Source: Lineus longissimus
Taxonomy: Eukaryota > Nemertea > Pilidiophora > Heteronemertea > Lineidae
Assembly: GCF_910592395.1 (NCBI RefSeq)
Contig: NC_088308.1
Location: 22,521,501 to 22,585,500, forward strand
Reading direction: 5' to 3'
Length of the DNA: 64,000 nucleotides
The notes under the pieces were generated by a model. The model did no database searches. It was given only the letters and a program-made list of their open reading frames with translations, and was not told the DNA's origin. Of the stretch, positions 1 through 13,100 are shown piece by piece. Position numbers and translations under genes: made by a program. Position 1 is the stretch's first letter. Each line of letters starts with the position of its first letter.

Positions 1-66
1 CAGTAAGAGGCCAAACACTTGCAGTAAGAGGCCGAACATTTGCAGTAAGAGGCCATAACACTTGCA
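1..66. repeat. 21-22 bp tandem repeat, three copies
   Basis: CAGTAAGAGGCCAAACACTTG is repeated three times with one or two differences per copy, at the extreme left edge; the array may extend beyond the window. It lies in an ABCA intron. Confidence 0.8.
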
Positions 67-110
67 GGATCTGCTCAACACCTAAAAGACACAAGAGCAG
101 TGAATCTTAC

Positions 111-1160
111 GGTTTAAGTCTCCCATCTTCGTGAGGACAAGCTCCATGACCTGGTTCATTATATGGATGGCCGGCATCAGCTCCTGGTTTGGTACGGTTG
201 CTGCTAACATGCTGCCAAATCCTTCAATGCCGTTGAGAATCCTAAAATAAAGACAAGAATATTTAGATTGAATGTGAAACAAATTAAAATCGTGGTTAAA
301 GACAAGTTTACAGATTCCTTACAGCACACTCAAAAAGTGCTTCCCAGTCCTTAAAAGAAAATCCAAATATTATCGCAATCTGAATAAACTTACTGAGCCA
401 AAACATTCTGTGTTTGTGCGTTGTAGTCGTTGATGATTGACATCCAGCGGCTCTCGTCGGCCCAGGGGTACGACGATGTGGAGATGTTCACGCCACCTAT
501 CAGCTTGGAAGTGATGGCCGCCGTTTGGGTGGCTTTCATGATGAGGGAGGCAAAACTGAAGGGAGTCTTGGATCCACTGGAACCACCCATCTGCAAAACG
601 ATAAGTGCATTGCTTTACATTCGTTCTGGTAGAATGTACTTAGTTCAACTCAGGAATGTGATCAAATTACATTTACCAAAAGATAGTGGTGTTGCACATT
701 TACACTAGATTATCCTGAGGGCTCTTTCACTGTGTCCACTAAAACCGGTCAACAATGACACAAGGGTTGTGTAACATTACTACATCTGTATTTGAGATTA
801 CATGACAAAAGGTCAGCCAAGTATCTTTGGCCAGATCTATCTGAAAAACACTCTAACATCTGAATAGAATGTTCAGAATGGTCTTAGATTGATGAGACTA
901 GAGTTGTTTCTTACATTATCTGAAAGTTACTCGAATAGCACAAGTTTGATACTCACCAACTGTACCAGGGAACCGAACTCGGTTGACATCTGCTGCTCGA
1001 GCAAGGTGATATTGAGGGAGCAGACAGCAGACTGGACGTCTGCTACATTGATGCTGGATCCCTTGGGCATCGTGAGATACTTTTTCCAGTCAGACTTGCA
1101 CAAGGCGACGAAATCGTCAGTCCCGTTCATCATGGCAAGCTGGGTTAGGAAAGGTCCACT
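111..1160 (-). CDS. ABCA ECD1 cassette 10, incomplete at the window edge, residues about 2261-2437
   Basis: Exons: D 957-1160, A 394-590, B 111-241. D has ALCKSDWKKYLTM...SAVCSLNITLLEQQ (25 between), close to cassette 9. A contains NISTSSYPWADESRWMSI with the conserved Trp. B ends TKMGDLN plus one base (phase 1), so a C exon is expected just left of base 1. How many more cassettes follow is unknown. Confidence 0.83.
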
Positions 1161-4100
1161 CTGGAAAATATTAACAGAGAGGTGAGTTTGTTATGTATTT
1201 GCAAAACAATGAAAAATCACCCTTTAGAAATACATTCCTTTATAGACACAAAACAATTAAAATACCGCTTTTAGCACCACAAAAACCACAAGATGACTTG
1301 AAAATCTTACCTGATGAGTGTTCATTCCAGCAGCCATGATCATTCCAGTGATGTCTGGGAGGGCGTTGAACAGCTTGGTTAGTTTCTGAATCTCGGAGCC
1401 CTGGCCAAGAACCACTTCCATACTGAAGGAGTTGTCTGAAAAAGTTACAAATACATGGTCATGTAGGTATTGGGGGGGGGGACAAAGAGAAGGAGATGGC
1501 AGAGCACCTTCCCTGCCAATGACATTTTTACACGTCATTAGTATTTCCGAGCAGTTGCCAAATGACGTTTTTATATGTCATGTCTGAGAACCAATTGAAA
1601 ATACCTTGAAAAACTGTGTCGAATAGTCATCTTTGAAATGTCACCAAACTCACCCATCAGAGACTTCACAACATTGTTGAACATCCCCGTCAGTGAGGAC
1701 AGAGCTTCCATGGCATTTTGGATATCACCCGAGGCTGCTCCAGTCTGGGCAAGAAGGGTGGTGAATACCCAGTCAAACTGGCCAACCAGCGCTATAATGC
1801 TGGAAAAAAATGAAGAGCAGATTTAGAAATGTTTGCACTTCAAATTCGCAGAAGTTACATGCGTGTACTCTAAAGTATGAACCAAGTGTCAGTCTGAGGA
1901 CAAAAAGTTCCATTTAATAATAATAATGATGCGTCTTATATAGCGCAGTATCCAGGCCGTTTGCCCGCTCAAAGCGCTTTACATTATTACCCCGGTCTCT
2001 CCTGAAACCTTTCAGTAGAACTCAGAAAGGCTGCCGTCAATTCAGCGCACTAGCTGATCATTCCAACCGGTACCCATTTATACACATTTCAAGTTGGTCG
2101 AGTTTATAGTCCGATATCAACTACGCTAGGTTACTTTGTCTGTCCTCAAGCCTCTCAATTAGACCTTCAAATAGTTTCCAACATATGCACTTAGTTTTTG
2201 AGGAAGTACGGACTGTGAATGACGTCTGTTCCAGGCTGACGTCTGCTTGAATGAGTCAACATACCTATCTGTGTCATTGCCTATCTTATTCTGCATCTCA
2301 AACAAGAATCTGTCCACAGTGGTCTTCCAGATTTGCTCATTGAATAATGGATAGTCATTTGGGTTGAAAGCGAATGGGAATTTCCCAGGGGCGGTCTCGC
2401 CAACCAACTTCTGGATTAAGTTGCTCATTGTGTTGATTGAGGTGAAGAGGTTTGCAGTGTTGAAACTCCCAGTGGCATTACTGGTTGCCTGAAAAAAAAA
2501 TTGAAATTTAGAATTATTGATATATTATTAACTTGCTAAACTATTATTAACAGATATGGTCAGCAAAGGTATTTCCTCATTAAGGGTTGGCCATAGGCAA
2601 CACCATTTTAGCTCTATAACAACATCGTCATGGCAGATTTTGATCTGGAGCACTTGATGCTTAAAGGAAATTATACTTACGGCATTGATGATTGCACCAA
2701 ATTCTGTTTGAGCCATTTGTTTGACCTCAGCTTCCAGCAATGTCATATTCAGGCTACAGAGCTCTTGTCTAATCTTGTTCACCTCCTGTCCCTGGCTCAG
2801 ATGATGGCTAAACACAGTGCTCCAGTTCGAGTTCTGGCAGATCGTAGCCAAGTATGTGGCTGGATTGATCATAAGACCATTGACCAGGGCATTACTCTGA
2901 AATCATGAAATAGAAATTATGGGTAGGTGAAAGCATTTCCCGTTGACTGAACTGACACTACATCCCCATTCAGAGCTAAACTCTTGGTGGTCATTCCTTC
3001 ACGGCAGCTGCTCCAAAATTGTGGAACCAGCTGCCGTCAAGGTTTCGAAACACTGATTCCGTCCAGACTTTCAAGTCCCTCCCTAAGTTCCACCTATTTG
3101 TAGCTGCCTTCGGGAAAGAAAGTGCTCTAGAATACCCACCGGCTGAGTAATTAGAGCGCTTTACAAATGCCAAAATTGATTGAGTATCTATATTTGTGAA
3201 CTGCTACTGTAGAGTGGAAGGTGACTGGGCAGCCAACAGCTGGTAATAATGCCACTGGTCCCTTAATTTAGAGTTTGTTGGCCACAATGATATTACCTTG
3301 ACAGGATCAGTCATCGTGTTCAGGACCATATCCAGAACAGTCGGCATCCTCTTAACGATCTCCCACAGTTTGTTCAACTCAGTCGTATTCTCAATCAGAG
3401 AGAAAGGGTTCCATTTCGTGCCCTGGTTCAGGTAGTTGTTCATCCAGTTCAGAAGTTCTTGCGTTGTGCGTAAACCTTGGAGTGCCTCCGTGTTATTTGC
3501 GAGCATCGGCATGACGCTGTCAAGGCCCTGTTGTAGTCCTGCTAGGGCCTGGTTGATTCTGGAAGTCAAAAAGAATACAATTGAGATGAATGGAATGCAC
3601 CACTCATTTGATTTTGGTGGCGTTTTAGTACCAGAGGTGTGTCCTTGTTGCCACTAAGTGGATAGAGTTGAAAACTGTCGAGTTTAGAACATTGATACAA
3701 TGTAGTTCACTCATAGAATAGAACATAGAATTGACATCATTCAAGAAAACGGCTGAAGCTTGGGACATGGAGCACCGTCGTACCCTATCGCGACAAGTGC
3801 CATTTTTAAGAGAAAGGCCTTGGGCAAGTCATAGTTTTACTTCCACTGGCACATTTTCCAAGCTAGATGTCAAATACAACTGAAGAGCAAACGGTGAAGA
3901 AATATAGAATGGAAACAACTTACATGGAAGCTGTATCATTGGGCCACATCTTCTCGAGATTCTCAAGGACGTTATGCCATACTGTTGCATTCATCCAGTC
4001 GTAGTACCCCACCCACTGCGGAGGCGCTGTGATCATCGTCATAAGAATCTTTTGCATGAGGTCGACGTTTGTTAGGAATTCCGTCACGTTCGGTTGAGGA

Positions 4101-7100
4101 ATCACCGCCAAGGACTTGTCCATGAAAAGCTGTAATAAACACATGATAAGAATGATGAGAAAGATTTTCTAAGTTGCTCCAGTCTTTTCATATTGTAACC
4201 CGCATGTACATGGTATAAGATACGTTAGGTCATTTCTATCGCACACCCTGATACGTCATAAAACACCGGATATTACAAGGCAGCATGATGTGATTTGAGT
4301 GATAATGATTGACTGATGATGCAGTGTCTTTTTGTGGGACCGGCCTAAGGAATTTACAAAACCAAATCAACATGAACAGCAAACATCCATCCAAAATCCA
4401 AAGATCAAAAAGATCCTAAAACTGCCGAATTCTCAAATAATCATTTTAAAGACCTACCGCTTCAATTTTGCTTGACAAGTTCCCAATCCTGCTATTGAAT
4501 TCAGCCACAATCTTGGCTTGGTCCAAGCCGCAGACGGTCGTGTTGACTAGATTCATGGCCACTTCAGTGCCTGCGGGGATGGCCAAGTAGGTGTCGAGAG
4601 GGGCTGCGCAGAATGCTTGCAGGGGTTTGGGTGTTGTGAAGAGGGCAGTGAGCTGAAATGGAGAAAGTTTATTTTCATGACATGGTGATTGAAGTGTAAT
4701 TATTTGACATGTTGGCCAATTTACATATCAGTATCCTCAATTTTCAGCCAATAAAGGTTGGTTTTATGATTCTTTGATAAGTAAGTATATGTAAGTAAAA
4801 TTAAATTTGTAGTGAGTTTTTACCGGTCCACTCTTCATGGTTGACGTCGCGATGAGGACTTGCACAATCTGAGGACTGTAGTCAAGTAGTTTCGTCAGCT
4901 TGGCCAGAGTCGGGTATTTGACAGGGGAAATCAGGTCATCTAAGGTCAGGTTGGCACCTAGAAAGAAATTATCCGGTAATGCGAAGGAAATATTTTTAAT
5001 GGTCCTGATTAGATAATGCCAATGACTGAGAAGACTTTGGGTCAATGCGTCACAGGGTCACACAAAACTCACAAACCCAGTTTTGGATGGCATTATTTGC
5101 GGATGAACGGAAAAGTCATGACATCACATTGTCGGCATGCCGGACACAAGAGATTCAACTACATTTTAGCTCCAACCTTAACGATTTTGGTATCTCACAG
5201 ACCCCCCAAAAACCTCAGCCAATTCTACATACCTATCATTGGATACAACTCCTTCACCAAGAAGTCCATGACAAGGTTTCCAACAGACACAGCTTTAGAT
5301 AAGATGGGGTCGACCTTGACCATCTCCTGAAGCCACGTGGCCAACATCACATTATTTGCCAGGCTGAATCTTAAAAAAAAGATAATTCAAATTTAAAGGG
5401 TAAGTCCATTAGTTTAAAATTTGACAGTCATAGTTTGTGAGTTTTTCACGGCTTAAATTATATCCTGGTTCTTGAAACGAAAGTTACCTTGTGGGGTCAT
5501 TCAGCTGTCTCAGAATTCTCATCATCATTTCACTCCATAACGTCGCATTATACACCATGAGATTTCCAAAGTCAATGTTAGGAGGCGCCATTATCAGTTG
5601 CGTAATCAGCCTGTTGATCATGAAAGACTTTTCGTAAAATGCGGTGAAATTGACTGGGGCCTTGTTGTGTAAACTTTCATTCTGAAAATTAATTCGATAC
5701 ATTACAGATATACGAATTGATTTTAAACATACCAGCAAAGGACTGCATGAGAGCACACTGATGAAATGTAAAAAATTTGAAATTTGTAAGTGAATTCGAA
5801 AATGTCCAATTGCGTAAATACGTACTGAACTTAAATTTCAACATTGCCTTAAAGCAGATAGGTATACAAGGGATATAGATACCTAGTTTCAGCAAATTTG
5901 CATGCATGATAACGGCGAAAAACCGGCATTTCTATTTTCCTGACCCACAACTACATGTAAATACGAATGGCAAACCTGTTAGAGAAGCATCAGTGATCGG
6001 GGCACTTCTGGTTGGGTGATATCTGCACCAAGATAAAATCACTGGATTTGAGTGCTTTTCCCACCCGACTCAATTACTGCTGGTATCGGTCATGAAATGT
6101 TTTAAAGAACGCAATAAAATCCTCACCATTTTTGGTCCGAAAAGGTCAGCAACTGGTAGTGTCACGAGTTCCTGCATGAATTTTGTAGTATTGACGGCAC
6201 ATAGCTTGGGTTTGAGCGCCATGAAATCTGCCATCAGGTAGGATGGGATGTCGAGGACCTGGTCTTGGGCACCACTACAGATCTTTGGCAGGACCTCCAT
6301 CTTGTTGATGGCATCGACGAACTGGCGAAACAATTTGTGCAAAGTCAAGACAATACTTTTCTTTACATTGAGTGGAATTTTTTATATCTCGGTTCGTGGA
6401 TTGAAAATTAAAATAATGCTGCATCAACATGAAAAAAGTTCAGAATACTAGAATCTTGCAAGGACTCTCATTGCAGCATGAGAGTTCCTTATTTGTCATA
6501 CATGTACACAATTCCTTTCAATGAAAAGGAAAAAAGTCACGGGATTTGCAAATGTGTGCCATTAAAAAAATCGTCTTACCTGCGAGGCTTTCGTTGGATG
6601 TAACATAGTCAGGGTCAGGATCTCAAAGGCTTGTGGGAAATAGCCCACCATTTGCGTCACCTTCTGCATCTCAGGTAATCCCTTCAGCATGTCCTCGAAC
6701 TTCAAGGTCCCATTTGCTACAAAAAGACATCGACAAGATTCTTTGCTTGCTCTTGCATGGACACTACATGTAGGTACAAGTTATCTTGGTTTATTCCATA
6801 TCAGAAGACGTGGCAGTGGAAGTAAAGTGACTGGCCCAAGGTCGCAAGAAGTGTATCTGAGACCAGTGGATATCGAACTCATAATTGTTCCATATATGTG
6901 TCTGACACCTTAATCACTACACAAAACGCTTACAGTCCAAGTCACAATTGACATCCTTCCTGCTTTGTGTCAGTTATGGGCAGTGTACGCACGAGTTGCA
7001 GGCCAGTGACAAGTTTATCGCTCTATGTTTCGCTTGTATTACACGGGACCTATATGCGACCAACGGGCAACTTACGGGGCCACTGACTCGAATTGTATCA

Positions 7101-10100
7101 TCCAACTGAAGTAATTCAAAACAATATTCTCGAGTCAAAACAATTTAAGTTCTAATTCTTACCAATGAACCGTGTCACGGCATCTATCAATACATCTTCA
7201 GTAAGCATGACAGCGTGATAGAAACCGTTTACGTCTGTGGCGGTCAATAATGTCTGCATGTGGGGGTTAAACGCTGCGACCAGCTTCAATTGGTACTGTT
7301 CCATTCTGAAAAACATAATAAATCAACAAATTAAACCCTGCGCATTTTGGAAACTTACCAGGATTAAGATATTTAACGCAGAATGAGCTAACCATTTGGT
7401 CCCGCCACTGTACAGACAATCAGGTACGAAGCATGATGGTTTTATGTCTCAGTTAAAGAATGAGGTCATTTGACTTGTCCAGGATGGAAAAAAGTCAAGG
7501 TACTTGTATGTGACATAACCAACTTTAACCATCTGAAATCACACCGGCCTTCTCTGTTCTTTTCATCTCATACCAATATTGAAAAAGCCCTGAACATGGA
7601 TAGGAAATTTGTTTACGAAAATACATATACTTACTGCTCTGTATTCATTGTCTGCAGCAGCGTTATGCTACTGTTGACGTTCATCAAAGCCTGCTGCCAG
7701 ACGCGTCCGTCAAGCCACAGCGGTGGTGAAATGATCAGGCCGTTACCTGGGCTCGTCAGCTTCGTGAAGAGATCTTGGATCACCTTGTTCATCTCGAGGA
7801 CATTCGAGACATACTTAGCAAAGGTAACGGCTTTAGCGGCTTCTGACCTGTTGGTATGCGCCTGCAGCTGGGGAAGGAAATCATCAGAATTATTCTAAAC
7901 CGCCAATAATTTGCCAGCATTTTTATTTTAAGAGAGATTCCACTGTATTGGACCGAAACCAGTGTCCTCAATAGAGAGGTGTCCGGAATGAGAGGTTCCA
8001 CTGTATCGTCCTGATGGCTGTCGGAGCAAATTTACATTAGCGATTTGATTACAGATCACCAAAAAAAAGCCAGCCAAAATCTCCCTAGATGGCAAGACCT
8101 ACCATTTGCCATTCCCTTACAGCACTGACTCCAGTGAATCTGTAGAATTCATTGAGGAGCTGTTCTGGGTTGCCTAAAATTACACACACAGTCTGAAGGA
8201 CGTATCTGAACTGTACAGCTGTGGATGGGATGGTGAAGTACTTCGCCGCATCATTGCTACACAGGTTATTGTACGTCCTCATCAGGTCAAGTGGTGCTGG
8301 GTACGTCATATTCATTAGCTGAAAAGAAGGATTTAAACGTTCAAGAATTTTATCACGTTTCTTTGTAAGATTTGAAGATTTTCTTCGGCAGTTCACTGAA
8401 ATGTACATGTGTAACCGAGTGAGAACTAGTTACCAAGTGCAAGGAACAAAAGTTGATGGGGTGGTGTGAGGGTAATTCTTAACAAATTTCTCAAAGTGTG
8501 TATTAAACTGCATCCACTTGCAAACTGGGCCTACAACATGACTCGATCCTCCTTATGTATCACGTGAAATGGCCGGATATGTCAGGATGACTAAACTGGG
8601 GAATATAATGAGATAAAAAGGACTTATTCAAACCCCAATCACTGTTCTAATGTTAACGTCAAAAGCAACTTTAGAATAGGTATGGGGTTTTTTTTCAGTG
8701 TGTATCTCTTAGGTGAAGGGTTAATCACTGACCTTTTGAACATTGTCTGGCTCTACGGAGGTGATCAAAACCTCAGTTATTTGTGGCATGTAGTTCAGAA
8801 TCGATACCAATCTCTGATGGAGAGGGAAATCCTTGAAAATACTCTCAATTGTGAGGTTCGAACCTGAAAAATATATAACAATGCATCAAAAGAGCCTTCT
8901 GATAGAGAGAATTTAGCTACCTACAGTCCAAATCACAACTCACATCCCTCCTGCCTCACGTCAGTTATGTGCAACTTAATACGTGGCACTGATGGGTCTC
9001 TTGCGAGCAAGTCGACGGGGTGACGTCAAAGCATGTATAACTGAGGTTCCTTGTGTTTGGTGCCAAGGCAAGCAAAAGACCTCACCAAGTGAGAAACATG
9101 ATGAGCAGCTCACGTGGACTCACAGAGCCACTTACACAGTAAACCCAATTGGGGCCCAAACGCGGTGGAACGTACAAATGCTCATTCCGCCCTGGAGGTG
9201 GAATACTCCCTAAAGATTTACACCTCATTGTGCAGAGCGAATGCTGAAGAAGAAGAAGCAAGAAAATGATGGCAGCCAAAGTATTGGACTCCGGTGCTAA
9301 GCTCTTGGCAGAGATTGTAACTTACGCAACAAGATCCCCATGCGGTCATTCAGCAGGGGCACAAGTTTATTGAGGAGTTCCATCATAGGCAAGAAGGTGT
9401 CCAACATCCCTTGAGGAAGAAGACTAAACATGTTCTGGGCAGTTGCGTTCACCAATAACGGTGTCAGCTGAGTTATGGTCGCGAGGTACCTGTGAAACAG
9501 AAATGAATTGGAATGTTATAGAGGCAAAAAGACAGGACTGGCATTTTTCACAAGATGAGTATATCATTGAGACTTGACTTCTATGTCATATGATGCAGAT
9601 TTATGCAGAATCACAAAAATATGCCGACCATTATTGATGAAAATACAGTCCCAATCACAATTGACATCCCTTAATTCCTGTCACTGGCGCGTCAGTGGCA
9701 CACCATTGCCACGCTATCCAGCGCCTATGTCATAGTAATACAGGCAAAACATAGAGAGATAAGCCTGTCCCTGGTGCGTCACTGGCACATGTACGTTCAC
9801 ACTGTATACTGATGCGAAGCAAGAAGGATGTTAATTGTGAGTTGGACTGTAAAGGAAACAGCTGTAATCTTACTTGTTCCAATCCATCGCATTCATCTTC
9901 ATGATCATTTTCTGAGTTGTCAGTTCGATAGACGTGAGGTTGAACCCAGGAACATCGGGCAGGTACGGTCCAGTTACATTGACCAGTTTCTCCATAATTC
10001 GCCAAGTCTCGAACACGTGTAAGCCAACCTCGGTGAAGTTGACAGGTATATCTTTATAATTTGAGACTTGAATGCTGGTGACATTCCATCTATTTGGTGG

Positions 10101-13100
10101 TGACGGCATTGTTTCCTTGTACGTAATAGATTCAGTCTGAAATATAAGTGAATAACAGTTAGACACACTGAAAATGGAGTAAAATCTGATGTGCTAGATA
10201 TACATACTTGCTATTATAGACTTTGAATTTAAAGCCATGACAAGAAAGTACAGTAGAGTCTCTCTACTAAGGACACCCTAAGCTCATCGTTAAAGATTAG
10301 TCCAATGTAATACTTACGAAGTTTACCATCATGACAACAAATGGTTCCTTCGATAGTGCCTTCCCAATTGAATCTAAACTGGTGTAACATATCATCTTCT
10401 CCATGACCGCGACGTACGTTGGGTTGGCCTTGGGGAACATCGTGGTGAAGAAGGTCCCACCACAGGGGTTCGGGTTCGTCAATAGAGTAACAATCACCTG
10501 TAATGTTGCAAAGAATATTATTGAATCTTTTAAAAGTTCAGAGAGGGGAGGCATGGCCAAGTCATAAAGGTGCACACAACTGAAGCACATTCAGGGATGT
10601 CACAAATGCTCACAAAATAAGAACAAGAGAAGAAATATTAGAAGACAAGTACATGTACCTTATCTGGTTCAAGTATCATGTTCATGATGCCGTCTATCAT
10701 AGAAGGGGTCATCGACAACGTCGCGTTCAAGAAGTCACGGACCATAGAGGGTGCTTCGAACATGTCACCAAGTCTGATACCATATTCTGAAATAGACAAT
10801 CGAACACAAGGAGAATTAGTTAATTGCATTGTACAAGGCAATCACCGGAGTCATCCTTTCATTTCAAGACTGCTGCTGAAATTCTTGGCCTTTTTCAAAG
10901 CCGCCTTTTTCAAAGCCACTGATAGGCTCGATGTACAGTGTAGCGGATCGCAGCCTATTTTAATTGGCTACTTACTTGTCATCTTTTCCATCCTCTTGTT
11001 TATCTCAAGGACAAACATATCAACGACCTTGACCGATATTTTCATCATTTTCCACATTTCTGGAGGCAAGACATTCTCCATTACCTCCATCGACTTCAGG
11101 ATGGTGGTAAAGATCCTGGAAGAGAAGAGAGTGTTTCGTATTGTAAACTGGAAAACTTTTGTGCCGCTACATTTTGTATATTGTCGGTTTTATTGTCGGT
11201 TTTAATCTATATTTTAGCTCCACCCTCGCGGTTTGGGTGAGACAACCAATACCGCCAGTTTGGTATCAATTCCTTAAACAGAATTATAGTTACCCAAGCA
11301 TATCCTGCTGAGTGGCATTCTCAAACATCTGCACCAGGTTGTTGAAGGCCGTCTCATAACGCTTAGCCTTCTCGCCAATATCCATAAACATCGTCACCGT
11401 GTTTGAGTTGTAGGTGCCGGCGACCATCTTTTCAATAGTGTCATAAAGACGCTTGCCGCTCTCGACGGCAGCGATCCAATCCATTTTTGGTGGTGCTGTT
11501 GTGTTCATTAGACTGATCATCTGCCGAAATGATTAATACTTTCTTTTTAAATTTCTCCTTTGCGATAGTAACCATGGGAATACCTAACAGTGAGCAAGGG
11601 GCCGGACGAATACTAATTGTGATTTTGGCTGTACTCAAAAGAGATGAATTGAGTGTTTCACATAACCGTCGGACTCTTTTTCTCTCACCCCATGTCAGCT
11701 TGGGGACCCCGCTTTTGGGGGTAAATACTATAATGGTGGCTGGTCCCTCCATCTGCAATGGAGTGTCAGCTGGTTTCCTCCATCTAACTCTGTCCGGGGT
11801 TATTTGACATGGTGCCCTATGTATTCAACAGTTCAACATTACATCAACCCTAGAACATATACCTTCCACAGATACTTACATTTTCGATAACTTTATCAGT
11901 GCCAGTATTGAGTTCATTCATCAACTTCTGAACATCTAGGGTACAGAAGTATTGTAGCATCTCCTTCAGAGGCACGCGGGGTGGTATTGCCAGGTATGTA
12001 CGAACGGTTGTCTCATCACACAGGGCTTGGGTTAGGTTGGGCTGCATGAAGAACTTGGTGGACTGGAATGAAGAAGGAAGTTTTAACATCGAATAAGACG
12101 GCATCCTTTTTTGATAAAAGGGTAGGCCTGCAATCATTGAATATAACCTCAGTAAGTGAATAGTTACAACTGCATAAGCTGAACTTGCTAGGCATTTAGG
12201 ACGCCTCTACCAGCAGGCCCTATTATATTCAAGACAAACCAAATTTGGTCAACTGAAATAGTAAAGGAGGTCCAAATACCTTGGCTGGGTCCATCATCAT
12301 TTTTCCAATAGCCTCCATCATGTCTGGTCCATACTCAGTTACATACATGATTGCCTTGCCAAGCACTGTTGTATTGCCTAACAATACATCTGAAAAGTAT
12401 AGCCTGGTATTTAAGACATGTGTAAGAGAGTGACCTGATGATACAACTGTGTACTTTTAAAGCAATGCTGTTGGCTAAGAAAGTGACCTGATAAAACTCT
12501 GTACTTTTTTAAAGTGTCCAAGAAAGTGACCTGATGATACAACTCTGTACTTTTTTAAAGTAGGGCCGACATGACATGACTCGGCAAAGTTGGCCACTCA
12601 ACCGCACCAGGCCCTCATCTTGAAAGAGGTTAATTAAACCCTTCCTTTTTTCCTTGGCAACAATTGGCTCTAAAGGTAACCTTTTATACACTCACCAGCA
12701 GTAGAGCTGAGCTGTGTGTTCATAAGGTCCACAGTGAGTGTCATCATCTTGATGGCCTGGCCTACTGACTGCCAGGCAGAGCTGTTCTCAAAGATCGGCC
12801 CGAGAGTCTCCACGACCATGGCAACACTGAAAAGGCAAACGGAGAAATCCAATCAATTGAAAGTCAACAACTCAGGTAAACTTAGAGGAGCTTAAGCAGG
12901 TACAGGTGCTATGTAGGGGGTGCAAGGTACAAAGTCCCTGGTAGTTCCAGCTATGGCCGCAAAAAATGCATCAGAGTTCTCATAGATCCTGGATACTTCT
13001 CATTTTGAGTCGCTGCCCAGTCCTCATTTATGTGTTTTGGGGGTAAATTTAATAGATTTTCAACTTAAAGCAGTGACCCAGGTCAAGGCTGAACCCATGA

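Noticed and set aside
7470-7898. Plus-strand 142-codon frame
   Set aside because: Antisense to the A exon of ABCA cassette 6; open by chance.
10678-11205. Plus-strand 175-codon frame
   Set aside because: It overlaps, antisense, the B and C exons of ABCA cassette 4 and resembles no known protein.
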